Shown here piece after piece: positions 25,930 to 36,908 of a stretch of 64,000 nt of DNA (positions within the stretch are counted from its first letter, which is position 1; each line of letters opens with the position of its first letter). Source of the DNA: Polytrichum commune (taxonomy: Eukaryota > Streptophyta > Polytrichopsida > Polytrichales > Polytrichaceae); assembly GCA_950295325.1 (NCBI GenBank), contig OX485806.1, positions 14,696,001 to 14,760,000 of the forward strand, written 5' to 3'. Below the pieces are notes generated by a model. It was not told where the DNA came from, searched no databases, and saw only the letters and a list, made by a program, of their open reading frames with translations. A program made the translations under genes and the position numbers.

Positions 25930-26948
25930 AAAGTTCTTCCACAATGAAGTTCAGCTCAAGTGGAACATCATCTTGAATAAGAGCAAATTCTAAAGAGAAA
26001 CAATGTAAACTTGATCCATAATCCATCAAGCCATTTGTTGTCAACATTTGGAGAGGACAATTCTCTCTGGGGATAATAAAAGGGGCTTAAAGCTCTATTA
26101 TTTCTGCATGTTTAATTGCTCCTCAAAGCGAGGAGATTGTTTCAAGTGTCGTGGCAAGTGACCTGCATTGAAGTAGCTCAGGAATTTGACCCAGAGTTTG
26201 GTTGTGGTCAGTCCACATGGGACCCATTGAGGCGCCATCTAAGCACTGTAAGCTCAAGTGTGAAGTGGTCTTGAGAAGAACCGATTTCGATGAGAAAATG
26301 GAATTTGGTTGCCATTCGAATTTGCTGGCAATTTATTTTGTTTCACGAAGTTGTTCCCAAGAACAAAACAAATAACAAAAAGGATGGTGGTACGTGCCAG
26401 AATGCTCAGCACATACCTCTACTTGGGTGTGTACTCAGAAACCTCAACTTTACTCAAGAATGAACTTATTGGAATCAAAGAGTGTATGCCGTTGTCATTG
26501 CCAATGCCATGATTATTCGAACAAAACAGTGATGCCTGCAAGTAATGAATTGCATACTGTTTTTTTGCAAGCAGGGCAGCTGGAAATCTTGATCGATATC
26601 TGGCATCTCTACACAAGTTTTGCGAATTCAAAGATACATCACAAATCTCTCCTTTCAGATATCAACACTGATTTCACATTGATTCCTCCGCATCAAACAC
26701 CTACACCCACTGAATCAATGCCTACCAGAGAAGGTAGCCGGGTCTTAGATGGTTACGTTTTTCTGGCTAGCCCGCTTTCTCGTAGGATATGAAACAAGCA
26801 ATCAGATTAGCATTGGATGGTTACCAAATCAATATAAAGGCCGTAACCACCTTTCCCATAACTTTCGGAGTTCATATGAATATCCTAGTCATCATCAAAG
26901 TGAAGATTCTCATGTACATCGAATGGTCATATACGTCTCCCCAATTAT
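25930..26948. other. right copy of repeat X and intergenic DNA
   Basis: 25930-26160 is the right-hand copy of repeat X. The remainder up to the CACTA-type MITE has short ORFs without recognisable domains, and from 26749 it belongs to dispersed repeat D in inverted orientation. Confidence 0.5.
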
Positions 26949-26950
26949 GT

Positions 26951-27235
26951 CACTAGTAGAAAACTATGCCTGATCACCGGTTCCTAATCGACTGTATATT
27001 TGTTTTTTTGGTTTAGCGACTACAATTTCAGTAATTTGGGGGCATGTAATATACCGTTGGAAAGGTCTTCAAAATATCTTTCCAAAGATATAGTACATGT
27101 CCTAAAAAATTTAATATCTCAGTCGCAAAACAAAAAGAAATATCTGTAGTCATTTTATGACTGCAGGTTAGGCTAGTCAAAAGAACCGCAACCAATTTCT
27201 GCTGCAATTTTTTTGGACATAGTTTTCTAATAGTG
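26951..27235. mobile_element. CACTA-type MITE, 285 bp, TGT target duplication
   Basis: The left end CACTAGTAGAAAACTATG and the inverse of the right end CACTATTAGAAAACTATG match at 17 of 18 positions and begin with CACTA. TGT is duplicated at 26948-26950 and 27236-27238, the 3-bp size expected for CACTA transposons. The element interrupts a copy of repeat D. The related copy near 60360 reads straight through (CCAATTATGTTAATTGTTGA) and so shows the empty site. Confidence 0.88.
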
Positions 27236-27740
27236 TGTTGACTATTGAATCTAAAATGGTTAACATATTATGAGCATGTAGCATGTAGCAATCTCTTTCA
27301 AAACACATGGTTACTCATATCCGTTATTGGTTCCATACATAACCACACACCACTCAAATATAGATGTCCAATTAAGAATGTCAAATGAATTACACACATC
27401 TACCTTAGATCTAGATTGATTGATAGATAGATGCATTGCCTCTTATCAAAGCAAGCATAAATGAAGAGCCTCTTCATCCACTACTTATTTTAGTTCCAAT
27501 AACAACACACAGTCACATATAACTAATGCCCAAGTGATGGCAGTCCGGTGAAATTTTTGTTTAAGTGTGTCAATGCCTCCCAAAACATATAAAGGGTTGC
27601 AATTTTGATCTTATGTTTTCACATTTTGTAGTTGGAACACCTAAAATGAGCCCAAAATGTTATGTTATGTGTGGATCCAGTGTTGAATGAATCGATAGTT
27701 GGATGTTGAGTTAGCACTAAACATACATGAATGGTACCAA

Positions 27741-27838
27741 CATATGAGTTCTAGACAATCGTCATGCGTCAGTGAAAAACATTGCAAATCTATCACTGTG
27801 GCATATTTGCAAATTTTCCAATGACGTAGGTCAATTGC
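27741..27838. mobile_element. small foldback MITE (CATATGAGTC family), right end lost
   Basis: Begins CATATGAGTTCTAGACAA and carries the GCAAATCTATCACTGTGG core. Its right end is replaced by the telomere-like patch at 27838-27872. Confidence 0.45.
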
Positions 27839-27872
27839 CCTAAACCCCAAACCCTAAAACCCTAAACCCTAC
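27838..27872 (-). repeat. interstitial telomere-like repeat
   Basis: About five imperfect CCCTAAA units, the complement of the plant telomere TTTAGGG. It is a short internal patch, not a chromosome end. Confidence 0.8.
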
Positions 27873-27944
27873 CTTAACATTAAGCATTGGCCACTTGCAT
27901 GGCGTTATTCATCATATATGCACTGCAATACCAATTCGGGCCAC

Positions 27945-28150
27945 CTAGTAAGTGGCATCTTTATAATGTAGGAGGTTCATCAGCAAAGAAAAAAAAAATG
28001 AAAAAACGACGCCCGTATATAAATACCCGCATGAATATGAGCCCATTGGCCTTACACTGATCACGGTATTATGTGATGCAGTGTACGGTGTTATGCCTCC
28101 TTTTTCATCAGCACTCAAAGGGTCGAGGCTTTGGACTTTGGATTTTGTCA
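27945..28150 (-). mobile_element. LINE 3'-end fragment
   Basis: On the minus strand this shares a GGGCTCATATTCA / ACGGGCGT region and a following T-rich tract with 53640-53780, which adjoins LINE coding sequence. I infer it is the 3' end of the same LINE family. No coding capacity remains. Confidence 0.45.
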
Positions 28151-28508
28151 CTCCTCAATATTTCCGTTGTCAAGAATATTGACATAAATGCAAAGTATAC
28201 AGACCTAAAACAAATTCTGTTTATACAAATTGGGTTTTGGAGTTTGTGAACGGATCGCATGCATCACGTCGGTTTGCCATTTGGTAACTCCACTAATCTT
28301 GGCTTCATCAAAACGATTGTCATGAGCACAGATCCAACGTCCCTTGTCTCTTGTGAGTCATGGCATTTTAACAAAGTGTTTCGATTGATACTGCAAAGTG
28401 TCACTTTAAGCAGGCTTTAGCCTCTCACTTTTTATTCCTTGTCCTGTTCCGGAATCTGGGCCCTTGTGGAATCCTCGAGGAGAATGTAGTGGCGGCCCGA
28501 TCCACTCA

Positions 28509-28716
28509 TACCAGGGCCACACCAAAAACCCCAGCAGCTCCAGTAGACAGAAACACCAGCCCTACGTATTCTTCGGCTGGAGCTACTGGAGTGGCAGGCT
28601 ACCCGCCTTCTTCCAGCCACTCCAGTAGCTCCAGCCATCTGAAATCCCAACCCTGTATTCCCGAAGAATACGTAGGGCTGGTGTTTCTGGCTGGGCCTAC
28701 CGGTGTGGCCCTGGTA
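28509..28716. mobile_element. 208-bp foldback MITE with TACCAGGGCCAC ends, TCA target duplication
   Basis: The ends TACCAGGGCCACACC and its inverse are flanked by TCA at 28506-28508 and 28717-28719. Almost the whole element pairs with itself (for example CACCAGCCCTACGTATTC with its inverse). A sister copy is at 30909-31140. The 3-bp duplication fits PIF/Harbinger or CACTA, and the ends do not match CACTA. Confidence 0.85.
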
Positions 28717-28738
28717 TCAACCATCACTACACTAATTA

Positions 28739-28925
28739 GTGTGGGTGACCATTTGGAGTTACACATTGCTTTAACCTGTTACGGAGAGTATCATTTTTCC
28801 ATCCAAATAACATAAATGTTAGTATGCATGCACACCGAAGAATATGATACAACGTAGTTGGTAAAAACCGATAATATCGGTAAAATGTTATAGCAATACG
28901 TAACTCCGATGGGTAACCCATACTA
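28739..28925. mobile_element. MITE with GGTTACCATT inverted ends, copy 2
   Basis: The left end GTGTGGGTGACCATTTGGAG and the right end GGTAACCCATAC are inverted. The body matches 7532-7727, including GAGAGTATCATTTTT and AGTTGGTAA motifs. It has no ORF. Confidence 0.65.
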
Positions 28926-28929
28926 CATA

Positions 28930-30331
28930 ATGTGGGAAATTTCAAGCGTGAATTCATCAAATGGAACGTGTCCTTCATCCGCCTTGTGTAATGTTAAGTG
29001 GTGTTTAAACTTTATTCGCTCAAAATCACCTCCAAAAATGTTGAAAGCACCCTTGAAATTCAAGTGAAATTCTAATAAAAGACTCGCATGCAGATGGCTT
29101 AGTGAGACCCCCCTTATAGATAGTGAATCTCTAGAAGCATGATTGTTATACCGCACACCTTTATGGCATTGTTCAGTGATAGTTCATAAACTTACATGGA
29201 ACAAACCCTATGTATAATTTGATCTATGTAAGTATTAACATTTCTAATTCTGAACAAATTGTAATTGCTCTTGAGAATTGAACATCCTTAGTTCAAGGGT
29301 ATATATGGCAAGATTTGTAGTTGAGAATGGACACTAGAAATACACATGTTACGATTAGTTGGGACCATGTGTTGGAATACGCTAACAATTCTAGGTTTCA
29401 TATGCTAACACAACTAGGAGGGCCTATGTAATCACTAACCGAGAAAGAGAATCTTGACTTTGAGTTTGCTATAAACTTTTGAATCTTGCAAATCTCCAAT
29501 TTTGGAACTCGCAATGGTAGTTTGTATAGTTTGCCATTAGAGGAGATAATTCCCAATAATTGATATTCAAATCAAATAGGACCAAATTCTTAGTCCAAAA
29601 TTGGAACATGTTGAATTGTATCATGAGAACTTCCGATATAGTTTCATGGTGTGATCCTCTAATAGAATATGCAAAGATGATTACGATGATATTAAAATTT
29701 TATGTTCTCAATATTTATCATTTGATTACATCAAAAAGTAGGATTCTCAAATCTTCTTCATCATGTGTTAATAATATAACATTCAAATAATCACTAAGGA
29801 TTCACATATCTCCCATGAACTTAGGTACATTGAAAGTGTATTGCTAGATCTAACTATAGAAATGAAGGAACCAAAATGTTCAATTTTAAGCAAATGTTTG
29901 ACTACACTTAATTAATCACACGTTCGATCTAATTCAACAATCAAAATTGTTTGTGGAGTTGAAAAATGTTCAACATAGGAGCCACATACATGAGTTTTAC
30001 CACAATCATTGTTGAGATTTTTAAGCTAAAATACATTCTTTTGCTAATGAGAGGTTACACAAAGATTGTACACACTTAATCATGGCAGTGCATGTGCAAT
30101 AGCAAACACACCTCTCATTCCTCCAACATAAAAACTTGACCCCTTATATGTTTGTGGTTGATTAATGTCAATTGACTTGAACTAAACTAATATGAGGCCT
30201 TTGAAGCTAATGATGGTGTCCAACAACCCCCCCCCCCCCCCCAAAACAAAAAACAAAAAACAAAAAAAACAAAAAAAACTTAACTTCCAAATTGATGCTA
30301 TCATTTCAGGGTTTGGATGTTGGATGAATAA
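28930..30331. other. intergenic with a copy of dispersed repeat D
   Basis: 29290-29480 is a copy of repeat D in the orientation of the 6-kb copies. A C run at 30227-30242 is followed by an A-rich tract. No gene was recognised. Confidence 0.45.
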
Positions 30332-30813
30332 GGTCCACTTCACACACACGAGACTAAGAGCCTGTGACCAATACACTTCAAGCACTCTCATTTGGTTGAG
30401 GGTCCAGTCACATATGACTTCACACTACACTTGAGGATCCGTGACCACACTACATGATTTTGGAGGTATCTCGAGACAACCTCTAGACACTTTCTTTTGG
30501 GCTCTCACAGTTTCATGGTCATGGCTCTTGGCTCGTATGTGAAGTGGCCCTAACACAAAGCCGGGAGACCATGGCACCCCGAACATTGGTCTATCCTATT
30601 TTATCATGTGTGTGGACCTGCATGAATAGTAACTCATTGAACTAGAAGTTGGTTGAGGGCCCGATCACATATGACTTCACCCTACACTTGAGGATCCGTG
30701 ACCACACTACAGATTTTGGAGGTGTGTTCGGAGGGACGGCCTTTGGACACTGTCTTTTGGGCTCTCACAATTTCATGGTCACGGCTCTTCTTCGCTCGTG
30801 TGTGAAGTGGCCC
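30332..30813. mobile_element. two recombined copies of the TTCACACA MITE
   Basis: 30332-30550 starts GGTCCACTTCACACACACG, ends AAGTGGCCC and has TAA on both sides. 30551-30813 continues from an internal point of a second copy (TAACACAAAGCCGGGAGACC) to another AAGTGGCCC end. Both match the 499-bp element at 15931-16429 in reverse. The junction falls on a sequence shared by the end and the interior of the family, suggesting unequal exchange between copies. Confidence 0.75.
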
Positions 30814-31200
30814 TAAGCGGCTCACTTGAATGCAATAATCCCCTCTTGCCTTCGTCTCCTTGGGCTCTCACAATTTCATGGTCACGGCTCTTCTTCGCTC
30901 GTGTGTGATACCAGGGCCACGCCGGGCGGCCCAGCCAAAAACATCAGCCCTATGTATTCTCCAGAAATACAGGGTTGGGATTTCAGTTGGCTGGAGCTGC
31001 TGGTTGCAGGCTACCCCCCTTCTTCCAGCCACTCCAGTAGCTCTAGCCAACTGAAATCCCAGCCCTGTATTTCCGGAGAATACGTAAGACTGATGTTTTT
31101 GGTGACTGGAGCTGCTGGGGTTTTTGATGTGGCCCCTGTATGAAGTGGCCCTAAGGGGCTCACTTGAATGCGATAATCCCCTCTTGCCTTCGTCTCCTTG
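30756..31200. repeat. ~108-bp tandem duplication, second copy split by a MITE
   Basis: The block from TTGGGCTCTCACAATTTCAT through GTGAAGTGGCCCTAAG to CCTTCGTCTCCTTG is repeated directly. In the second copy the 232-bp foldback element at 30909-31140 and its TGA duplication interrupt GTGTGTGA / AGTGGCCC. The first copy shows the uninterrupted sequence. Confidence 0.85.
30909..31140. mobile_element. 232-bp foldback MITE with TACCAGGGCCAC ends, TGA target duplication
   Basis: TACCAGGGCCAC at the left and GTGGCCCCTGTA at the right are flanked by TGA (30906-30908 and 31141-31143). Most of the unit is self-complementary, and it is a sister of 28509-28716. It is nested in a duplicated MITE fragment, so it is the youngest insertion of this cluster. 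Confidence 0.85.
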
Positions 31201-31379
31201 TGTCCGGCTATGGCACTTTAGGAGTTGATATTTCCACCAAAGTGCTCCCACCTCAAAAGAAATTCGTGACACTGCAACTTTCAACTTTCCAGCACATGGA
31301 CAGAACACTTATGAGCTTGGCAGCTCGGTGACGAAGAAAGGAGCTTCAGTTTTGTCCACATTTCCAGCTTAACTTACAT

Positions 31380-31790
31380 CTCTCCAACCAGTGTTCAAGA
31401 TTGAAGTCTTCAATGCCCTTCAAACGTGATTTGGCCCTTCAAAATATACCTCTCTCAAAACAACCTTTCAAAACACAACCCCAAATTGAAAATGAAGACG
31501 TCATTTGAAGTCCTCAATACAATCTGCCCGCCACAAGAATCAGCAAGCGTAGGGCATTGTCACTACAAGAAGTGGAGTTAGATGGTTGATTCTTGATTCT
31601 TCACATTGTACTGGAAACATGTACCATATGATTCATGCATAAGTTTAATATGAGTTTTGTATTTCATTTCTATATTCTTGGATTGACGTCTTGGATTTGA
31701 ACCAGCCCTTCAACTGAAACGCTGGAATTTGAGAGCCCTTCAAAATGAAACTCATATGAGGGCTTCAATCTTGAACAATGTCTCCAACCA
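31380..31790. repeat. possible inverted-repeat element
   Basis: GTTCAAGATTGAAGTCTTCA near 31392 and the inverse GGGCTTCAATCTTGAAC near 31762 form outer arms about 370 bp apart. Ends and target duplication were not resolved. Confidence 0.35.
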
Positions 31791-32220
31791 AGCAACCTCA
31801 ACTGATGAGCAAGAATGCACAAGGTATGTGGGTGTGATTTGGTTCACCCTTCATGTTTTTATCCTCAACTAATTAGATTCACCCAACAAAATCTGCAATG
31901 AAGCACCAGCAAAAATCATGTGGAAAATCGGACATCTCCTAATCTAGTGATGGCTATTGGAAGTGTATGTTTGTTGATTTCTTAACTAAAGCATAGGGCC
32001 TCCTAGTAGTGTTCGTTGTCGAGTTGTGGAGAAGTTAATACAACTTGTAGACATAGTCCAGTCTCTTCTGAACATGTGTTCCTTATGGTGTTTGTTCTTT
32101 GATCCGCACCTTACCACACACCAGTCAATTATAAGGGTCCAATCAAAGACAAAAACTTTAATAGCACCCGTGTGTCTTACTTAATACCATTCCCATCTTA
32201 GTAGACCACAATCTCAAAAT

Positions 32221-32420
32221 GCAAGTGATCATAATTTAATATTGAGTCATCATTCACCACAATAACATTACTCAAGACCCATTGTTTGTTCAATGGGCCA
32301 TCAGAATATAACAGTCGGATGCAAGTGATCATATTTTAATATTAAGTCATCATTCACTACAACACCATTACTCAAGACCCATTGTTTGTTCAATGGGCCA
32401 TCAAAATATAACAGTCGGAT
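32221..32420. repeat. two tandem 100-bp units
   Basis: GCAAGTGATCATAATTTAAT at 32221 recurs at 32321 as GCAAGTGATCATATTTTAAT, and similarity continues to CAGTCGGAT at both ends. The second unit runs into the hairpin element at 32363-32518, so one arm of that element was duplicated with its flank. Confidence 0.85.
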
Positions 32421-32518
32421 GCTCGGAAAGCTAAACAAAACACTCAGCTTTTCGAGCATCCGACTATTATGTTCCAAGGGCACATTGAACAAACAATGGG
32501 TGTTGAGTAATGTCATGT
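32363..32518. mobile_element. short foldback MITE, copy 2
   Basis: ATTACTCAAGACCCATTGTT at the left pairs with AACAATGGGTGTTGAGTAAT at the right, and the arms continue to CGGATGCTCG/CGAGCATCCG at the centre. It is the better-preserved relative of 608-762. Confidence 0.7.
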
Positions 32519-32524
32519 ATATAC

Positions 32525-32660
32525 CTATATGAGTCCTAGGCAACTTGTATTGCATCAGTGATACTTATTTTGCGTCTCTACAAATAATCTAAAATTTCAT
32601 GCCATTGACATATTTGCATAAATTTCACCAATGCAAGACGAGTTGCTTGGGACTCATATG
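32525..32660. mobile_element. small foldback MITE (CATATGAGTC family)
   Basis: TATATGAGTCCTAGGCAACT at the left and the inverse of TTGCTTGGGACTCATATG at the right form the arms. It directly follows the hairpin element ending at 32518. Confidence 0.6.
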
Positions 32661-33510
32661 TTGGTTAGCGATGGTTATTGATACGTACCCTACACGGTCT
32701 AATATCCAGGGTGGCAACAATTTGGAGCGTTTGTAGGGATTCTCATAGTTATTTGTAAAGTCTCCATATCAAACTCCATGTGAGTTTGAGAGTGTATACA
32801 TAAAGTCACCCAAGTTTCCTTTAAGGTTGTAATTGAATTGGTAAAAGAGTAATGTTACCCAATACAAACATTGTTTCTTCTTGCTTGTCATACAAAAAAT
32901 TTACGATCAGTATTCCAAAGGCCGATCCGTGATTTAGAGCGGCACATCCCATTGCAAATCTCCATGTTTGGAATTGAAAGAGGGAGGTCCAAGGAACTCT
33001 ACTCAACTTTGAAAAGTAGGCTCCACAAAAGTTGAGCTGCCCAATTTTAATAACAAAAAGAAAATGCTCTCAAAGATGGACCAAACTCCTAACTCCATCC
33101 CCCTTTGAGAGACATTACGGATAACTCTAGTGTCTTTGAGAGTTGTTTTGAAGATGCGAGGGCATTTTTAAGGAGCATGTTGCTTCCGATTGTTTCTAGA
33201 AATGATCCATTTGACAATGCAAGTTTTTTTTAACTTTCGGACCTCATGAGGGACGGGGGGACGATGAGGGCCCTCCGGAGCTCCACATCGGCGTGAGTCA
33301 CCTCAACATCGGTGGGGTTACTAGGGCGACTAATTCAAGCGCCAACAAAGTGGTTAGCATGCTCTCTTTTGTGGTTGTGGTTGTGGTTGTGGTTGTGGGT
33401 ATTGGGCATGGTTTGGTGTCCCAAGCATAAGCTTGTGTTGTGGGGTCACTATATTTACGCTTCAAAGGCGGGTCTTCTAGTCGGGCCTTCAGGGCAACTT
33501 GTGATTATCA

Positions 33511-34083
33511 AGGGTTGTTTACACCAGGGACTATGAGGTCGTCCCAACCCTATAAAATTTGTGATTGGTTTTCTGAACTCATCCCAGGACCACTTCAGTT
33601 TACACCAAGGAAAAAACGTTAGAGTAACCATGGAGTTCGAGGTCGCCAACATACATATTTTAAGGCCTACATTATCCACTGGCATGGTCCAAGGGATTTT
33701 GTGATGGGAGAGGAAAAATAGGTGCTCTAGTAGAAAAAGGTAGGGGCCCATGGCAAAGAAATGTTTTTATAATAAAATTCTAATGAAATTTCTTTTAGGG
33801 AAGAGAAGACGAAGACAAGAGAAGACAAGAGAAAGGTCAAACTTGAATTTTTTTCAAAACTACCGTTTTTGGACATATTTTTTAAAAAATCAACACATTC
33901 ACTTTTTAGTGCATGGTCATTCCTCTTGTTCCACATTCGGTTTACACCTAGTGAGGGGCCCAAAAACTTTGTAAATTGATTTTTATTTTTTTATTTGAAA
34001 AAAAATCACACCATGCATGTTGGACCATGGAAAAATACCATCTTCCATGCTCCGACTTCATGGTCCATGGTGTAAACTGCCCC
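33511..34083. mobile_element. 573-bp PIF/Harbinger MITE, TCA target duplication
   Basis: The ends (AGGGTTGTTTACACC and the inverse of GTGTAAACTGCCCC) match the termini of the transposon at 55297-58825, and TCA flanks it (33508-33510 and 34084-34086). Subterminal blocks such as CACATTCGGTTTACACC are also shared with 55190-55220 and 58675-58700. It has no transposase and is best read as a deletion derivative mobilised by that family. Confidence 0.88.
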
Positions 34084-34804
34084 TCACACCCATGTGATCT
34101 GGTTGGTTACACCAAATATGGACACAGTTGCGTGCCCCTAGAAGATTTTTTGGAGCATCCGCAATCTAGAAACCCAGAATTTTCCACAATGTCCTTGGAC
34201 ATCAATCCACACATGGCACAAACGGGAGGAATAACCTCGGATTTTCAAGCCCAAAATTGTGGTGAAAGGAATCCCTTTTTGGTGCTAAGCTTTGAGAAAT
34301 TCTTCCCGGTGGCTCTCTTAGAGTGCAAGCAAATAGCTAGTCCGACCTAGACCTATTGTGAAAAAGGTTGATTTGAGAGTATTGCAAGCACAGATTCAAT
34401 ATCTATGTGAGCACCTTTTAACTGCAAAGTTTATCCGACCCAAAGTTAAAAACCGATCTTTCATATCTTGGCTTGCTTAACTTATTGCATAACTAAAGAA
34501 CAGTTGTTGTAATTTCTATGAGGCGGGTAATGCTTTTTTTTTTTTTTTAATCTCAAGTATGATTCATCTTTGACACAAAAATTTCTTAACAACCCATTGA
34601 TATTAACAAAAATTATTGATTTCAACCTGATTGATGGTCTGAGTTGAGGTTCATACTTTTGTTTGTGGTTGAGATATATTGATTGCTATTGGGGATTTTT
34701 ATGAAAAAAACCATCAATTAGGTTGTTTTGTGTGTAGTTGTGTCCTCCTTGTTTTGAGAAGGTGATGTTTGTTGAGATATATGCTAGTTCTAGGTTGTTC
34801 GTAA

Positions 34805-35236
34805 TGTCACGTGAGGTGACATCGGGGGGCTAAGTTACGTCAATTTAGGAGTAAATGGACTCCATTAGGAGTCCATGTGTGTTGGGATGAGTAACGGACT
34901 CCATTGGGAGTCCTAGTTAGTTGTTCATCCACTCCATGGATGAACTCCATATAGGATTGGGGTTGTATGGAGAGGAAGGCCTCTTGACTTGCCATTGTTG
35001 TCAAGTCAAGTCTTGTGAGTGTGTTTTGAGAGAGAGAGAGCTTGTTGTTGCTTTCTCATGGCTATGGTGTAGTAGATTATGAGTAAAGCCTTTGCATTCT
35101 TTCTCCACCACTTGCACTCTTGGATTCTTCCTTCGTGGAGTGAGAGATAGCTTGACTCTTGTGTGTGAATTTTAGAGTTTCTTAAGCTTTGTAAGGAGAC
35201 ATTTTAGTTTCTTAAGCTTGGAGAGAGAAACCCTCA
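34805..35236 (+). repeat. terminal repeat block P, left copy (432 bp)
   Basis: Starts TGTCACGTGAGGTGACA, itself a small inverted repeat, and ends GAGAAACCCTCA. The right copy at 44182-44613 differs at about three positions (ATAT/ACAT, GTGG/GTGA, TTTC/TTTT). It carries a GA run and probable transcription start signals, but I could not pick a TATA box. Confidence 0.92.
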
Positions 35237-36506
35237 TACTTGACAACAATTGTTCAAATTTTTCATTTTTGGTTGTATTTCTGAGCTAGAATGGCCCAGT
35301 AATGAGAGCAAATGAGTGATACAAGTGTTTGAAAGCTTAGTTCGTCATTTCTTGCAATCCTCAAGAAGATTTTGAGAGAAATCTTCCCATTTTTCTTTTG
35401 TTGTCTTTTGTATTTTCTTCAATTGTTGATGTTTGAATCTTGAGATTCCATTTAGTTTCGAGATTCTCAAGTCACATTTTCTTGCTTGCAAATTGTTAAG
35501 CAAAGTTTAATTTAAATACAAACATAAACCAAATTCAAAATCCGATTTAGTTTTAATTTTGGTGGAGCTCCGGACGGATCCGGAGCTCACCGGAGCTCCT
35601 GGAGCTCCGGTTCTGAACTCTAAGCGGCGGCGAACCGGGCCGGGCGGGTGCAGGCCGGGCCGGGGGCGGGCGGCACCAGCCGGGCCGGGCAGGCGCAAGC
35701 CAGGCCCCCAGACGCCGGGCCCCCAGGCCAGCTAGGCGGGCGGGCTCGGCCAAGTCCAGCTGGCTTCCCCCTTTAAAGGGGGCACCTTACCTTGCAGGTA
35801 GGGCCATTCTTTTTTTTTTCTTTTTTTTTTGTTTATTTTTACATTTTTGTTTTTATTTTTACATTTTTTCACTTCCACCTTTCAAATTTGGCATTCGAAT
35901 TTCACAAACTTTGAGGTTCAAATTTGGGGGCATACTAGCTCCGATTGGAGTGAAATTTGAGCCTATTTTGTGTGAAATTTGCCAAGGAATCCAATGGTGT
36001 AATTGGATTGTTGATTAAAATTCAAAATCATTGCTGAAATTGCTAATTTCAACGCTGATTTTTGTTTTTGGTAGCAAATTAACTCCGATTGGAGTGAAAT
36101 TTGAGCCTATCTTGTGTGAAATTTGCCAAGGAATCCAATGGTGTAATTGGATTGTTGATTAAAATTCAAAATCATTGCTGAAATTGCTAATTTCAACGCT
36201 GATTTTTGTTTTTGGTATCAAATTAACTCCGAACGGAGCGAAATTTGAGCCTAATTTGTGTGAAATCTTCCTAGGAGTCCATTGGTGCATTTAGTTTGTT
36301 GATTGGAGTCCATAATCGCCTTGGAAATGAGCCTTTTCAACGCTGATTTTTCATTTTAATTACCAATCTCAAACCTTTGCACAATTTTGGAATTCTGGGG
36401 GCATAAACACTTGGCATTTGGCAAGGGATTGCCATTTAGATAGCCCACAACAGGTGTAGGTTGCCATTACCTCGTATATAGTTGCAGGTACTCAAGTGAT
36501 TATTTT
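35237..36506 (+). promoter_or_regulatory. gypsy leader: GC-rich block and triple 144-bp repeat
   Basis: The non-coding leader between block P and the Gag start. 35571-35790 is extremely GC- and CpG-rich (repeated GGGCCGGGC and GGAGCTCC motifs) in otherwise AT-rich DNA. From 35939 a 144-bp unit beginning CTCCGATTGGAGTGAAATTT is repeated three times (starts 35939, 36083 and 36227, the third more diverged). Possible roles are RNA packaging or dimerisation, internal promoter, or methylation target. None is shown by the sequence. Confidence 0.75.
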
Positions 36507-36878
36507 ATGGTGCAAACTAGGAGCCGATATTATCGATCTCCATCACCAGATTACTTGGAGGACGTGCATACCACAAATCTTGAGCTAGAGGTAGATACCA
36601 ACGAGGCTTTTGAGCCTATTTCGGCGTTGGACACTACTAGTAGGCTTCGGATTTGGAGTGTCGGCACGTTCGACGAAATGGAGGACGATCGCCACAATTC
36701 AGTGCGTGATCGGTTTTCAGGTCGAGCTGGGGGCATTTCCTTGCCCGATTGGAAACTCCGGTTTCGTACCTGGATTAAGGAGAAACGCCAAAGGTCTTCC
36801 AATTTCAATGATTGGTATGCTTTTGAACTTCTGCCTCAACATTTGGAGTATGAGGCACTCCAAACTTATGAACGCTAG
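36507..36878 (+). CDS. gypsy Gag, N-terminal part up to in-frame TAG 1
   Basis: Begins MVQTRSRYYRSPSPDY and ends ...LQTYER before TAG at 36876-36878. The same frame continues without another interruption into the next segment, so this is the beginning of one polyprotein. The start ATG was chosen as the first in frame after the repeat-filled leader. A DWKLRFRTWI stretch near residue 88 fits a Gag capsid-like region. Confidence 0.75.
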   Translation: MVQTRSRYYRSPSPDYLEDVHTTNLELEVDTNEAFEPISALDTTSRLRIWSVGTFDEMEDDRHNSVRDRFSGRAGGISLPDWKLRFRTWIKEKRQRSSNFNDWYAFELLPQHLEYEALQTYER

Positions 36879-36908
36879 ACAGAGGGTCATCAGCGACAAC
36901 TTCGGGAG

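Noticed and set aside
31558-31999. CACTACAAGAAGTGGAG at 31561 and TCCTAGTAGTG near 31992 as a CACTA element
   Set aside because: The ends match over only a few bases and the flanking triplets differ (TGT versus TTC).
34805-35236. Simple 432-bp LTR model for the gypsy element
   Set aside because: No target duplication is found if the element ends at 44613, whereas TG...CA ends and GTAA repeats appear when the outer Q block is included.
35507-35753. Minus-strand Pro/Ala/Arg-rich ORFs in the gypsy leader
   Set aside because: They arise from base composition of the GC-rich block and have no domain or conserved start.
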